DNA of 64,000 nt, taken from contig JAUCZK010000007.1 in assembly GCA_030373145.1 (NCBI GenBank), positions 1 to 64,000 of the forward strand. Reading direction: 5' to 3'. The position numbers and the translations under genes were made by a program. Position 1 is the stretch's first letter, and each line of letters starts with the position of its first letter. Below, piece by piece: positions 1 through 7,803 of the stretch. This stretch comes from Cyanobium sp. CZS48M. Its GTDB lineage: Bacteria > Cyanobacteriota > Cyanobacteriia > PCC-6307 > Cyanobiaceae. Below the pieces are notes generated by a model. It searched no databases and was not told the DNA's origin. It saw only the letters and a program-made list of their open reading frames with translations.

Positions 1-565
1 CATAGCTCTGGCTATGCTGGCTTTGAATCTGCCGCGCAGCGGCTTAGTCCAACAACAGCAACAACTCCCGATAACCCATGGTACTGCAAGGAGGTGCGCC
101 CATTGCTGCAGAGGAAGGCTTTCGCTCAGGATGGCTCACACCGAGCGCATTTATGCAGACCATATCTATATCAACACCAAGAACAGACACTTCTTCATGA
201 AGAAGGGAATTCACCTCTTGGGGAAGCGCTTGGGCAGGCCACCGCAGAATCCAGACGTCAACGCTGCACACAAGCAACAACTCAGTGCCGATCAGCGAAA
301 GCGCAATGAAGTGGAGGGTGTTTTTGGCTCTCGAAAACGCAAGTATTCCTTGAGGCTGATCATGGCAAGGCTGCCCCAGGGTGCTGAGACCTCGATCTCT
401 ATGGCGTTCCTGGTCATGTGTGCCGAGAAGGTTCTGAGGTTGCTCCGCCTCTTTTATGTCCTTCTTTGTGGCTGGTTTTGGTGTTTCCTGCGGCCCTATG
501 AGCCAGCCAGGAGGGTCAGGAGCCTCTCATCCACTGGTTGGCAGGATTTGCTGCTGACGGCGTAG
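1..565 (+). pseudogene. IS5-family transposase, C-terminal remnant
   Basis: The frame ending at 565 encodes the C-terminal third of an IS5/IS1182-type DDE transposase. Recognisable pieces are NTKNRHFFMKKGI, LGRPPQNP, RNEVEGVFGSRKRKYS and LIMARLP, followed by the helical tail FLVMCAEKVLRLLRLF. The E of NEVEGVFG sits where the family has its catalytic glutamate. The catalytic aspartates and N-terminus are not readable here: upstream of about 150 the frame no longer resembles a transposase, and the element may also extend past the left edge. After about 475 the reading becomes non-family sequence. I read it as a dead, truncated insertion sequence. Subfamily assignment is uncertain. Confidence 0.75.
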
Positions 566-631
566 ACGATGACGTTGGGGCTGTGAACGCCAGCCTCGGA
601 GCCAGATTGGCTCTGCATGGCAGGATCTTTT

Positions 632-711
632 TTCAGGAGTCCCTGATCAAACAGTAGTTCGGCTATCAGAAGACCCGGCTGCGGAGCATGGCCAAGAACC
701 GCTGAAAGATC
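632..711 (+). pseudogene. IS5-group transposase C-terminus, left part of a split gene
   Basis: Translation of this stretch gives SLIKQ*FGYQKTRLRSMAKNR*KI, with two in-frame stops. FGYQKTRxRxxAKN is a well-known C-terminal block of IS4/IS5-type transposases. The expected continuation is missing here but appears about 4.6 kb away at 5339-5401, so this is the left half of a gene interrupted by the composite element. The in-frame stops show it is dead. It belongs to a different subgroup from the fragment at 1-565. Confidence 0.65.
704..711. repeat. 8-bp target-site duplication, left copy
   Basis: GAAAGATC here is identical to 5331-5338. The two copies lie directly outside the two ends of the IS66-bounded unit. 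IS66-family elements are known to generate 8-bp target duplications. Confidence 0.75.
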
Positions 712-814
712 AATGTGTTCAGAGGGTGGGACGTTTCATCTCGGACATTCGATCCTGCTGAACCCTTGACGGCGTCCTGATTCCCGTTTCCATCTCAGGC
801 AGAGACTGTTTGAG

Positions 815-1432
815 ATGGGCGCCGCACCTGCTGGCATCTCCGACGCGGACTCGTTGTCGTGGCCAGCTGATGCCACGGAGTTCATCCTGACTCAACAGGA
901 GGAGATGGAGCAGCTCCGAGCGCAGCTCACCGCCCTGGAGAGCGAGCTGGCCAGCCTGCGCGAGCGGGTCGGCCGTAACTCCCGCAACTCCTCCAGGCCG
1001 CCCTCCAATAACAGCCCGGTGTTCTAGCCCACTGCCCGCCGTAAAGCTGGTGGCCGCAAGCAGGGTGGGCAGCCAGGTCATCCCGAATCCGGGCGGAGCT
1101 GCTGCCGATCGAGCGGGTGGATGAGGTGGTGGAGCATCACCCCGCTGGGCCATGTCTTCCCCCTTGAGTTTCAACAAGACGCAGGCGTTACTCGATCAGC
1201 TGATGGGGGCGGAGATCAGCTGCGGGGCGATTGCCGCTATCCACCAGCGGCTGAGCGCAGCCCTGGTGTCACCGATGGCAGAAGCGCTGCAGGCCTCCCG
1301 CCCGCAGCTTGTGGCCAACGTGGATGAAATCCGTGCCCCCACCGGAAATGCTGACGGTGGCAATCCCATGGGCAGACGCGGCTGGCAGTGGGTGATGGTG
1401 ACCGCGGTGGTGACGGTGTTTGTGCATGGCCT
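815..1432 (+). pseudogene. IS66 transposase (TnpC) remnant, left copy
   Basis: Starts like the intact right-hand copy (AGISDAD..SWPA, then the coiled-coil LRAQLTALESELASLRE, then SRNSSRPPSNN). It is broken by a stop at 1025-1027, loses about 270 bp relative to the intact copy (zinc-finger region through the segment before the catalytic domain), and resumes in another frame with LSFNKTQALLDQLMGAEIS and APTGNADGGNP. The first catalytic motif reads NVDEI where the intact copy has YVDET. The sequence ends abruptly after VTVFVHGL, so the second Asp and the Glu of the DDE triad are absent. It cannot encode a working transposase. Confidence 0.85.
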
Positions 1433-1458
1433 AACAGATCGGAATATTGAACATAGAA

Positions 1459-3153
1459 TTAGGAGTTGAAGTCACCTCGGCGGATTACTTCGGGTTGCCC
1501 ATTGAAGCGGGTAAACTGAAATACAGGAGTACCAGCGTCAACCTCAGAATAGCTATAGGCATAGGTCTTCAGGAGGGCAATCGCCACCTCTTCGCCAAGA
1601 TTGAGAGAATAAGTACCGTCTGAGCGCCAGTGCACACCGGCAATATTGCGACCAAGGGAGACATTGTTGGCCAATTTGTTGAGCTCGCCCTCGATCGTCA
1701 GGGGTGCACCGGCGTAGTCAACGAGAGTATCCTTTCCGTCGACAATGGACACATGCATGGGATCGGGGTAAGCAGCGGTGGTATCGAACAGAGCCTTGAG
1801 AATGGTCACGCAAGCGCCGGCGACTGTGGCATGGCCAGCGCCATAGGCCGGGTGCATGGGTGATCCCTCCGGGAAGGCCATCGGCAGAAGGGCATTGCCT
1901 TGGGCTGCGACTGCATGCTGGACCGCCTGGGAATTGATCAGTGCAACAGGCAGGTTGAAAGAGCCTGGAGCCTGCCGCGCCCGTTCGATGCGGGCCGCGT
2001 AGACCTCGGGCCGGAAGCGGAGATGGACATACCACTTCTGGAACCAGACGGCCTTCAGCGCAAGTGCGGCGACTTCGCACAGCATGCCGATGTGACCTGG
2101 ACCCCCAAGGGTGCCAAAGCCTTGCTGCATGGGCATTCGACCGAGACTGGCCGCTGCATCACTGGCCATTCGGTAGGGATTGAGCACTGCTGATGGAGCG
2201 CCGATGCCCCCGGGAACACTGGCGGCCAGGTCAGAGCCCTGAAGCATGATCAAACAGGCATTGAAGTAAGCCTGGAAGAGAACGTCAACGCGAACCCAGT
2301 AGGCTAGATCGCGACCATTGCGAAGAAAGTGCAGGTCGGGATCGTAATCAGAAGATTCATAATCACGGCCTGCGCCATTCTGCACATTAAGCCACTCAGA
2401 CCATGTGGTCATGAAGTCTTTGCCGCGCTTAATGGTTCGATTCTTCTGTTCATAGCCTTGGGCACCGAATGGCACAGGCTGCAGCAGAAACTGTGAAATG
2501 TAAGGGCCGGTGCGATCCCCTGGGGTCAGTCCACGAAACAGCAGTTCGGGCGTGATCTGGCCTGCCGACGTTGGCGCCAGTTCCTTCTGGCTACCGCATG
2601 CCCCGAAGCGCTCAGCGGTCGCCGCCTGATGCAAGGCGGTGAGTTCATCTGCCGCCTGCATGGCCAACGGATGGCTGCTGTAATCGCTGAAGGGGATGTC
2701 GCGCAGAGCCGCCATCCAATAGTTTTCGGCGATCTCAAAGGTGAGTTCGTCGCTGCCAAAGGCAGGTGCTGGTGGCATCGCAAACTGTTGAGGATCGCCA
2801 CCTGCGATCGAAAAAGCTCTTCCACCAACAGGATTCACCCAAGGACGAGGATTATCATCGCTACCGCGAAAGGTGCGGCGGAAACCATTGAACTGACTGA
2901 ATATTGTTTCCCGTGGTGAAGCGAGGATGCCAGCAAACATTGCAAAGGCATTTGGATCTACCAGCCCTGTGTCGGGATCATGGCGAAGTCCCTTGGAGAA
3001 TGAACCACGTTTGTCGGCGTAGGAGAAGTCGCCGTTATCGGGCTGTGCTGGGCGGGTACGAGAAACGATTCGCTCAATGATCTGACGGCGACGCTGAGCT
3101 GTGGCTTCATCTAAATCTTCGAACCTGAGGGCATCAACTGAAAAGACAGCCAT
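1459..3153 (-). CDS. Vanadium-dependent haloperoxidase (bromoperoxidase type)
   Basis: 564-residue protein of the PAP2/vanadium haloperoxidase superfamily, which uses bound vanadate and H2O2 to oxidise halides (usually bromide) to a hypohalous-acid-like species. The vanadate-binding residues are in order and at the spacing of algal bromoperoxidases: K373 and R381 (K-x7-R in FQKWYVHLRFRPE), A439-G440-H441 (PAYGAGHA), R502, and H508 (LGRNIAGVHW). The usual Ser of S-G-H is Ala here. No clear Sec signal peptide is visible. It is the only cargo gene of an IS66-bounded element and is less GC-rich than the core genes, suggesting horizontal acquisition. Its stop lies only about 26 bp from the truncated left IS66 copy. 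Halide preference cannot be read from sequence. Confidence 0.9.
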   Translation of the reverse strand: MAVFSVDALRFEDLDEATAQRRRQIIERIVSRTRPAQPDNGDFSYADKRGSFSKGLRHDPDTGLVDPNAFAMFAGILASPRETIFSQFNGFRRTFRGSDDNPRPWVNPVGGRAFSIAGGDPQQFAMPPAPAFGSDELTFEIAENYWMAALRDIPFSDYSSHPLAMQAADELTALHQAATAERFGACGSQKELAPTSAGQITPELLFRGLTPGDRTGPYISQFLLQPVPFGAQGYEQKNRTIKRGKDFMTTWSEWLNVQNGAGRDYESSDYDPDLHFLRNGRDLAYWVRVDVLFQAYFNACLIMLQGSDLAASVPGGIGAPSAVLNPYRMASDAAASLGRMPMQQGFGTLGGPGHIGMLCEVAALALKAVWFQKWYVHLRFRPEVYAARIERARQAPGSFNLPVALINSQAVQHAVAAQGNALLPMAFPEGSPMHPAYGAGHATVAGACVTILKALFDTTAAYPDPMHVSIVDGKDTLVDYAGAPLTIEGELNKLANNVSLGRNIAGVHWRSDGTYSLNLGEEVAIALLKTYAYSYSEVDAGTPVFQFTRFNGQPEVIRRGDFNS

Positions 3154-3736
3154 TGGGAAAATATGCTAGAGGATGGTTGTAGAACGCCTTGGAGCCACAG
3201 GTACAAAACAGTCAAACGGTCGCGGCCTGTTCAGCCCAGCTCCAGGGTAAAAAGCTAGCGGGAAAAGCGTAGGCCATCCATAAGCGACATCGAGTCAACA
3301 CCGTCTCTGCTGTGCTGCTTAACCAAAATGACTTGCACATTGCCCTATCTCTTGTCCTGATGACTTTCAGGAAGACACGGCATTCGTGCCCGTACCGATC
3401 AGCAACAAGGCAGCAATAAGAAAGGATCTGACATCAGGCAATCACGCCCAACCAGTCTGCGACTCAACATTCAATCCTGAATGGGCAGAGCCTTGCTCAA
3501 CCCTTGCTCAGCCATAGAAGATGTTTCGGCGCTTGCACCTTAAACTATGCCAAGTTCTAGAATGACGCACCGGCAATGTTCATGATTCTTTAAGGGTCTG
3601 AGTTGAGAAGTTCATGAAGAATGATTGCAAACGTTGTATCAATTCATTCATAGTCGGGACGCGCCGCCGCGCGAATGCGCGCCTGATCGCTCATCGCTGA
3701 GCGGGCAAAGATGCAGTGTCGCTCTTGCTGCTGAAC
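3154..3736. other. Intergenic spacer inside the composite element
   Basis: 583 bp with no gene I can support; relatively AT-rich. It must contain the haloperoxidase promoter (minus strand) and the inner end of the right IS66 copy. A candidate inner terminus is GCAAACGTTG at 3627-3636, a loose match to the outer end GTAAGCGTTC; this is uncertain. A small palindrome, CGCTCA-TCGC-TGAGCG, lies near 3688-3703. Confidence 0.4.
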
Positions 3737-5254
3737 TCAGGGATCCGGCAGCAGTGATGGCATCACCCCGCCGCGGTGGTGGGCGATCCAGGCCTGCTCC
3801 AGGAACACCCAGACATCCCTCCCCTGTTGCCTGAGGGTGGTGGTGACGGTGAGCAGCCGGCTGCGGCAGATGGCGCCGCTGGCCGATTGGACGCCATGGC
3901 TGATCTTGCGTTGAATCACCGACTGGCGCAGGGCCCGTTCTGCGGCGTTGTTGGTGGGCTCGATCCCCTCAATCTCCAGGAAGGTCCAGAGGCCATCGGC
4001 CACTGGCAGCAACTGATGGCAGGTGCGCACCGTCTTGGCCCACGGCGTTCGCTCGCCCTGCTGGTAGCCCAGCTCCACCACCCGCTGCAGCGTGGCCACA
4101 AACGCCTGGCGGATCGGCCGGCAGGCCAGCTGCAACGTGGACCAGTCGATCGCGGCGTCCTTCCACTGGTGCCACTGGACAAACAGCTGCTGCTGCAGGT
4201 CCAGTAGCTCCGCTCCGAACTCGGCGCTGGCGCCCGGGCGTTCAGCGATGGCGGTGAGATCGCGGATCACGTGCGCCCAGCACAGCTGCCGCTGTTGGAT
4301 GGCCAGGTGGTTGTAGGCGGAGAAGCGATCGCTCACGACAATGCCGCCAAAGGCGTTCCCGAGCAGCTCGATCGCAGCGGCGCCTGAGCGGCTCAGGCCT
4401 TGCACAAACACCGTCACCACGGCGGTCACCATGACCCACTGCCAGCCGCGCTTGCGATCGGGATTGCATCCGTCGGCGTTGCCGGTGGGGGCGCCGGTTT
4501 CATCGACATACGCCACCGGCTGCTGACGGGCGAAGGCGATGGCCTGATGCATGGGCTGCTCCAGGGCTGCGCTCAAGCGCTGGCGGATCGTTGCGATCGC
4601 CCCACGGCTGATTTCCACCCCCAGCAGCTGATCGAGCAGCGCCTGGGTCTTGCTGAAACTCAACGGGAAGGCACTGCCCAGCAGTCCCACCAGGGCACTG
4701 AGCCGGGGCCCGTACCGGCTCGCTTCCACATCCGCCGGCAACGGGGCGCAGGTGCTGGTGGAGCAGCAAGGGCAGACCAACCGATGCAGCCGATGCTCAA
4801 TCACCACGGGAGTGATCGGCGGGATCTCAATCACCTGGTGCCGCAAGGGCTCTGGATCCACGCCTTCCAGCAGCTGGCCGCAGCGGCGGCACGCCTGGGG
4901 GTGGTGCTCCACCACCTCATTCACCCGCTCGATCGGTAGTAGCTCGGGGCCAGCGCCGGGATGGCCCGGCTGGCCGCCGCGGTTGCGGCCACTGCCTTTG
5001 CGCCGCTCTGGGGGCTTAAACCCAGGACCATCGCTGGAGGGCGGTTTTGAGGAATTGCGGGAGCTGCGGCCGATCTGCTCCCGCAGGCTGGCCAGCTCAG
5101 TGGCCAGGGCGGTGAGCTGGGTGCGCAGCTGCTCGATCTCCTCCAGCTGGGCAACGATCAGATCTCTGGCACCGGCCGGCCATGACACCCAGTCCGCGTC
5201 AGAAATGCCTGCCGGGGGTGTGGTCATCACAGGCGCTCTCTGCCCGTGATCCAA
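3737..5254 (-). CDS. tnpC: IS66-family transposase (TnpC), intact
   Basis: 505-residue DDE transposase of the IS66 family. Layout: N-terminal coiled coil (LRTQLTALATELASLREQ), the SRNSSKPPSSDGP linker, a zinc-binding CRRCG...CPCC region, then the catalytic core with YVDETG (first Asp), VVSDRFSAYN (second Asp) and TNNAAERALR (Glu). No frameshift is seen. An alternative start, MTTPPAG at 5227, aligns better with the left copy and may be the true one. No tnpA or tnpB accessory genes accompany it, so it resembles the tnpC-only IS66 group. Upstream, towards 5330, lies the outer terminus ending CGCTTAC. The intact frame suggests recent arrival or selection. Confidence 0.93.
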   Translation of the reverse strand: MDHGQRAPVMTTPPAGISDADWVSWPAGARDLIVAQLEEIEQLRTQLTALATELASLREQIGRSSRNSSKPPSSDGPGFKPPERRKGSGRNRGGQPGHPGAGPELLPIERVNEVVEHHPQACRRCGQLLEGVDPEPLRHQVIEIPPITPVVIEHRLHRLVCPCCSTSTCAPLPADVEASRYGPRLSALVGLLGSAFPLSFSKTQALLDQLLGVEISRGAIATIRQRLSAALEQPMHQAIAFARQQPVAYVDETGAPTGNADGCNPDRKRGWQWVMVTAVVTVFVQGLSRSGAAAIELLGNAFGGIVVSDRFSAYNHLAIQQRQLCWAHVIRDLTAIAERPGASAEFGAELLDLQQQLFVQWHQWKDAAIDWSTLQLACRPIRQAFVATLQRVVELGYQQGERTPWAKTVRTCHQLLPVADGLWTFLEIEGIEPTNNAAERALRQSVIQRKISHGVQSASGAICRSRLLTVTTTLRQQGRDVWVFLEQAWIAHHRGGVMPSLLPDP

Positions 5255-5320
5255 CCGGAATTCAGGGCGTCGTCAAGGGCTCAGCAGGGTCGAAGTTCGT
5301 GGCGTGCTGTCCCAACCCCT

Positions 5321-5330
5321 GAACGCTTAC
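5321..5330. repeat. IS66 outer terminal inverted repeat
   Basis: GAACGCTTAC, read outward-in on the minus strand as GTAAGCGTTC, matches the GTAAGCG-type ends of IS66 elements and abuts the 8-bp direct repeat. The corresponding left end at 712-720 reads AATGTGTTC and is degenerate. Confidence 0.7.
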
Positions 5331-5338
5331 GAAAGATC
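5331..5338. repeat. 8-bp target-site duplication, right copy
   Basis: GAAAGATC, identical to 704-711, directly after the IS66 terminus. Confidence 0.75.
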
Positions 5339-5401
5339 GTATGTGCTAATCGCACTGACCAAACTGTTCTTGGCCCGCCGCCAACTACTGCTGACAAGCT
5401 G
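5339..5401 (+). pseudogene. IS5-group transposase C-terminus, right part of the split gene
   Basis: From about 5341 the plus strand reads YVLIALTKLFLARRQLLLTS and a stop. This is the typical last helix of IS5-type transposases (xLxALxNLFLxRRxLL) and the direct continuation of FGYQKTRLRSMAKNR*KI at 632-711. One extra G near the junction puts it out of frame with the left half. The 235 bp after it, up to 5636, hold nothing I can identify. Confidence 0.6.
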
Positions 5402-5636
5402 AGCAAGGGGTCGGTGCGCCCAATGGGCACGCCGACCAGGGTAAAAAATAGGGCAGATTCATGCCGAAATCAGCAGTAATTGACTGATTTAAGCCTTGAT
5501 GCCCACGGATATGCTCATTTCGGACATCGTGCCGCTGTTGGTGCCTCCACGGACGGCGTTGCCCAGAATTCACTAGCTAAGCGCCATTAGACAAGTGTTG
5601 AAGGCATTCTGCCAGGAAACATCGAAATATCTTCTC

Positions 5637-5747
5637 TCACCAGTACTTCGGATAGCGACTGTCGCGGAAGGCGTTGTTGTACAGCAGGCCCACCACGGTC
5701 ACCGCCAGGGAGCCCAGCAGGGTGGGCAGGAGCAGAAACACGATCAC
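5637..5747 (-). CDS. Candidate 36-residue single-helix membrane protein
   Basis: A short minus-strand frame with GTG start reads MIVFLLLPTLLGSLAVTVVG, then LLYNNAFRDSRYPKYW and stop. It has one hydrophobic segment of about 20 residues and a polar aromatic tail, the layout of small thylakoid or plasma-membrane subunits in cyanobacteria. I do not recognise the family. No good Shine-Dalgarno is visible, and no ATG exists in frame upstream. It is divergent from the desaturase operon. It could be a fragment of a larger lost gene. Homologue conservation would decide. Confidence 0.4.
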   Translation of the reverse strand: MIVFLLLPTLLGSLAVTVVGLLYNNAFRDSRYPKYW

Positions 5748-5805
5748 CGGGTGGACCCCGCTGTTGAGGCATCCGCTACGCAGCGGCGGGCCAGGAACGG
5801 TTGGA

Positions 5806-6783
5806 ATGCAGAGCACTGCTGGGATCCTGAGGTCCGTGACCACGAGCCAACCGGCCCTCAAGGCGGCCCCTGCCGAGCTGATTCCCTCAGAAACCCTGCG
5901 CCAGCTCAACCTGCGCACGGATGGGGCCGGCTGGCGGCAGCTGGCGGGCCATGGGGCGCTGATCCTGGGCAGCGGCCTGATCTGGGCTGATGGGCGTCTG
6001 CCCTGGGCGCTGCGGCTGCCGGCGCTGCTGCTGCTGGGCTGGGGCCTGGCCTTCGCCTTCTGCGCCCTGCACGAATGCGGCCACCGCACCGCCTTCGCCA
6101 GCCGCCGGCTCAACGACGCCGTGGCCTGGTGGGCCGGGGTGCTGAGTTTCTACAACGCTGATTTTTACCGCCGCTACCACCAGTGGCATCACCGCCACAC
6201 CCACCAGCCGGGCCTGGACCCGGAGCTGGAGGATCCGCCGCCCAGCAGCCGCTGGGGCTACCTGCTGGAGCTAAGCGGCCTGCCCTGGTGGGCTGGCAAG
6301 CTGCGCGGCCACACCGCTGGGCTGGTGGGCGACTTCGGCGGTTGCCCCTACATCCCCGCCGAGGCGGCCCCGGCGCTGCGGCGTTCGATCCGGCTGCAGT
6401 TCGCGGTCTACGGGCTGCTGCTGTTGCTGTCGCTGCCGGGCGGCAACGGTTTCCTGCTCTGGCTGTGGCTGCTGCCGCTGGCCCTGGGCCAGCCCCTGCT
6501 GCGCTTCGTGCTGCTGGCGGAGCACGGCGGCTGCAGCACCAGCACCGATGTGCTGCGCAACACCCGTACCACCCATACCCTGGCGCCGCTGCGCTGGTTG
6601 ATGTGGAACATGCCCTTCCATGTGGAGCACCACCTGCTGGCCTCGATTCCCTTCCATGCCCTGCCAGCCGCCCACGGCTGGATCGCCGGGCGTCTGGAGC
6701 ACAACGATCCGGGTTATCTGGCGGTGCACCGGTCGTTTCTGGCCGAGCCATCTCGGCTGGCGCTGCCAGCCCCGCCGACATGA
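5806..6783 (+). CDS. Fatty acid desaturase-family membrane di-iron enzyme
   Basis: 325 residues with the three histidine boxes of membrane desaturases/hydroxylases: HECGH (89-93), HQWHHRHTH (125-133) and HVEHH (272-276). Hydrophobic segments around 48-86 and about 200-235 fit the usual four-helix layout. Such enzymes use O2 and two iron atoms to desaturate or hydroxylate a lipid-like chain; the substrate here is unknown. It is the first gene of a tight operon: its stop overlaps the next start (ATGA at 6780-6783). ATG 5806 was taken as start; GTG at 5836 with a nearby AGG is a real alternative. It could instead be a carotenoid-type hydroxylase or ketolase, but the box spacing favours acyl desaturases. 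Confidence 0.85.
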   Translation: MQSTAGILRSVTTSQPALKAAPAELIPSETLRQLNLRTDGAGWRQLAGHGALILGSGLIWADGRLPWALRLPALLLLGWGLAFAFCALHECGHRTAFASRRLNDAVAWWAGVLSFYNADFYRRYHQWHHRHTHQPGLDPELEDPPPSSRWGYLLELSGLPWWAGKLRGHTAGLVGDFGGCPYIPAEAAPALRRSIRLQFAVYGLLLLLSLPGGNGFLLWLWLLPLALGQPLLRFVLLAEHGGCSTSTDVLRNTRTTHTLAPLRWLMWNMPFHVEHHLLASIPFHALPAAHGWIAGRLEHNDPGYLAVHRSFLAEPSRLALPAPPT

Positions 6784-7799
6784 GCGTGGCCGCGGCGATC
6801 CGGAGCCGCGACGGGCTGTTCGAGCTGGGCCCGATGGAGCTCAGCTGCGGCCAGGAGCTGCCTAACGCGCGCCTGGCCTACCGGGTGTTCGGCGAACTCA
6901 ACGCAGAACGCTCCAACCTGGTGCTCTACCCCAGCTCCTACGGCGCCTGGCCCGAGGACATCGACTGGGTGGTGGGCCCGATTCTCGATCCAGCCCGTTT
7001 CTGCGTGCTGCTGGTGAGCCAGTTCGGCAACGGCCGCTCCAGCAGCCCGAGCACCAGCGCCATGGGGCTGGCCGAGCAGGGCTGGATCTTCCGCCATACC
7101 GACAACGTGACCGCCCAACAACGCCTGATCCAGGAGCTGTTCGCTGTGGAGCGCCTCGCCCTGATCTACGGCTGGTCGATGGGGGCGCAGCAGGCCTACC
7201 ACTGGGCGGCCCTGGAGCCGCAGCGGGTGGAGCGGATCTGCTGCCTCTGCGGCACGGCCCGCACCACCCCCCACAACCGCCTGTTCCTGCTCAGCCTGCG
7301 CCAGGCCCTCACGGCCGATCCCGCCTGGGATGGGGAGCGCTTCAGGGCCACACCGGAGCAGGGGCTGCGCACCTTTGCCCTGATCTACGCCAGCTGGGCC
7401 GCCAGCCAGGCCTACTACCGGAATGGACACCACACGACCCTCGGCTTCACGAGCGTGGAGGAGTACGTGGAGCGCAGCTGGCTGCCCGCCTACCGCCGCC
7501 ATGACCCCCGCGACCTGCTGGCGATGCTCGACACCTGGCTGGCCAATGATCTCGGTGCCGCGGTGGGGAGTTCCCTGGCCGCCGCCCTGGGGCGGATCAC
7601 GGCCCGCACCACCGTGATCGCCGGCTCCCACGACCTCTATTTCCCCCCGGACGACTGCGCCGCGGAAGCCGCCTGCATCCCCGGCGCCCGCTTCGAGCGG
7701 CTGGAGTCGGTGCTGGGGCACCGGGCCGGCAATCCCCGCGAGGCGCCACGGGAGCAGGCCTTGATCCGCGCTGCCCTGGAGCACCTTTGCCACGATTGA
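6780..7799 (+). CDS. Alpha/beta-fold protein of the homoserine O-acetyltransferase (MetX) family
   Basis: 339 residues. The nucleophile elbow is GWSMGAQQ (Ser133), and the probable acid and base are Asp285 (GSHDLYFPP) and His314 (GHRAGNP), giving the Ser-Asp-His triad of the MetX family. MetX enzymes transfer acyl groups to homoserine, but relatives include hydrolases, and the lid differs. Its position between a desaturase and an amide-ligase homologue, with translational coupling to the first and a 4-nt gap to the second, argues for a shared pathway rather than methionine synthesis. The specific reaction is not assigned. Confidence 0.85.
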   Translation: MSVAAAIRSRDGLFELGPMELSCGQELPNARLAYRVFGELNAERSNLVLYPSSYGAWPEDIDWVVGPILDPARFCVLLVSQFGNGRSSSPSTSAMGLAEQGWIFRHTDNVTAQQRLIQELFAVERLALIYGWSMGAQQAYHWAALEPQRVERICCLCGTARTTPHNRLFLLSLRQALTADPAWDGERFRATPEQGLRTFALIYASWAASQAYYRNGHHTTLGFTSVEEYVERSWLPAYRRHDPRDLLAMLDTWLANDLGAAVGSSLAAALGRITARTTVIAGSHDLYFPPDDCAAEAACIPGARFERLESVLGHRAGNPREAPREQALIRAALEHLCHD

Positions 7800-7803
7800 G
7801 CCC

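Larger units (their letters stand above)
712..5330. mobile_element. IS66-bounded composite transposon carrying a haloperoxidase
   Basis: Two IS66-family copies face each other in inverted orientation (left copy plus strand, right copy minus strand). They enclose one cargo gene, a vanadium haloperoxidase. The right outer end is CGCTTAC (5324-5330), the complement of the IS66-type terminus GTAAGCG. The left outer end (AATGTGTTCAG...) is a degenerate version of the same terminus, and the homology continues inward: TTCGAYCCTGCTGARCCCTTGACG is shared by both ends before the transposase starts. An identical 8-bp direct repeat lies outside each end. The cargo and flanking spacer are visibly less GC-rich than the core genome further along. 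The left copy is decayed, so the unit is probably no longer mobile as a whole. That it moved as one piece is inferred from the matching duplication. Confidence 0.75.

Noticed and set aside
714-1470. Left IS66 copy as a functional transposase
   Set aside because: Stop codon, internal deletion, frame change, altered first catalytic motif and loss of the C-terminal catalytic half.
6183-7799. A 538-residue open frame running through the desaturase into the MetX-like gene
   Set aside because: Its first 200 residues are an off-frame reading of the desaturase, rich in Ala/Gly/Pro/Arg. The real hydrolase starts at the ATGA overlap at 6780.
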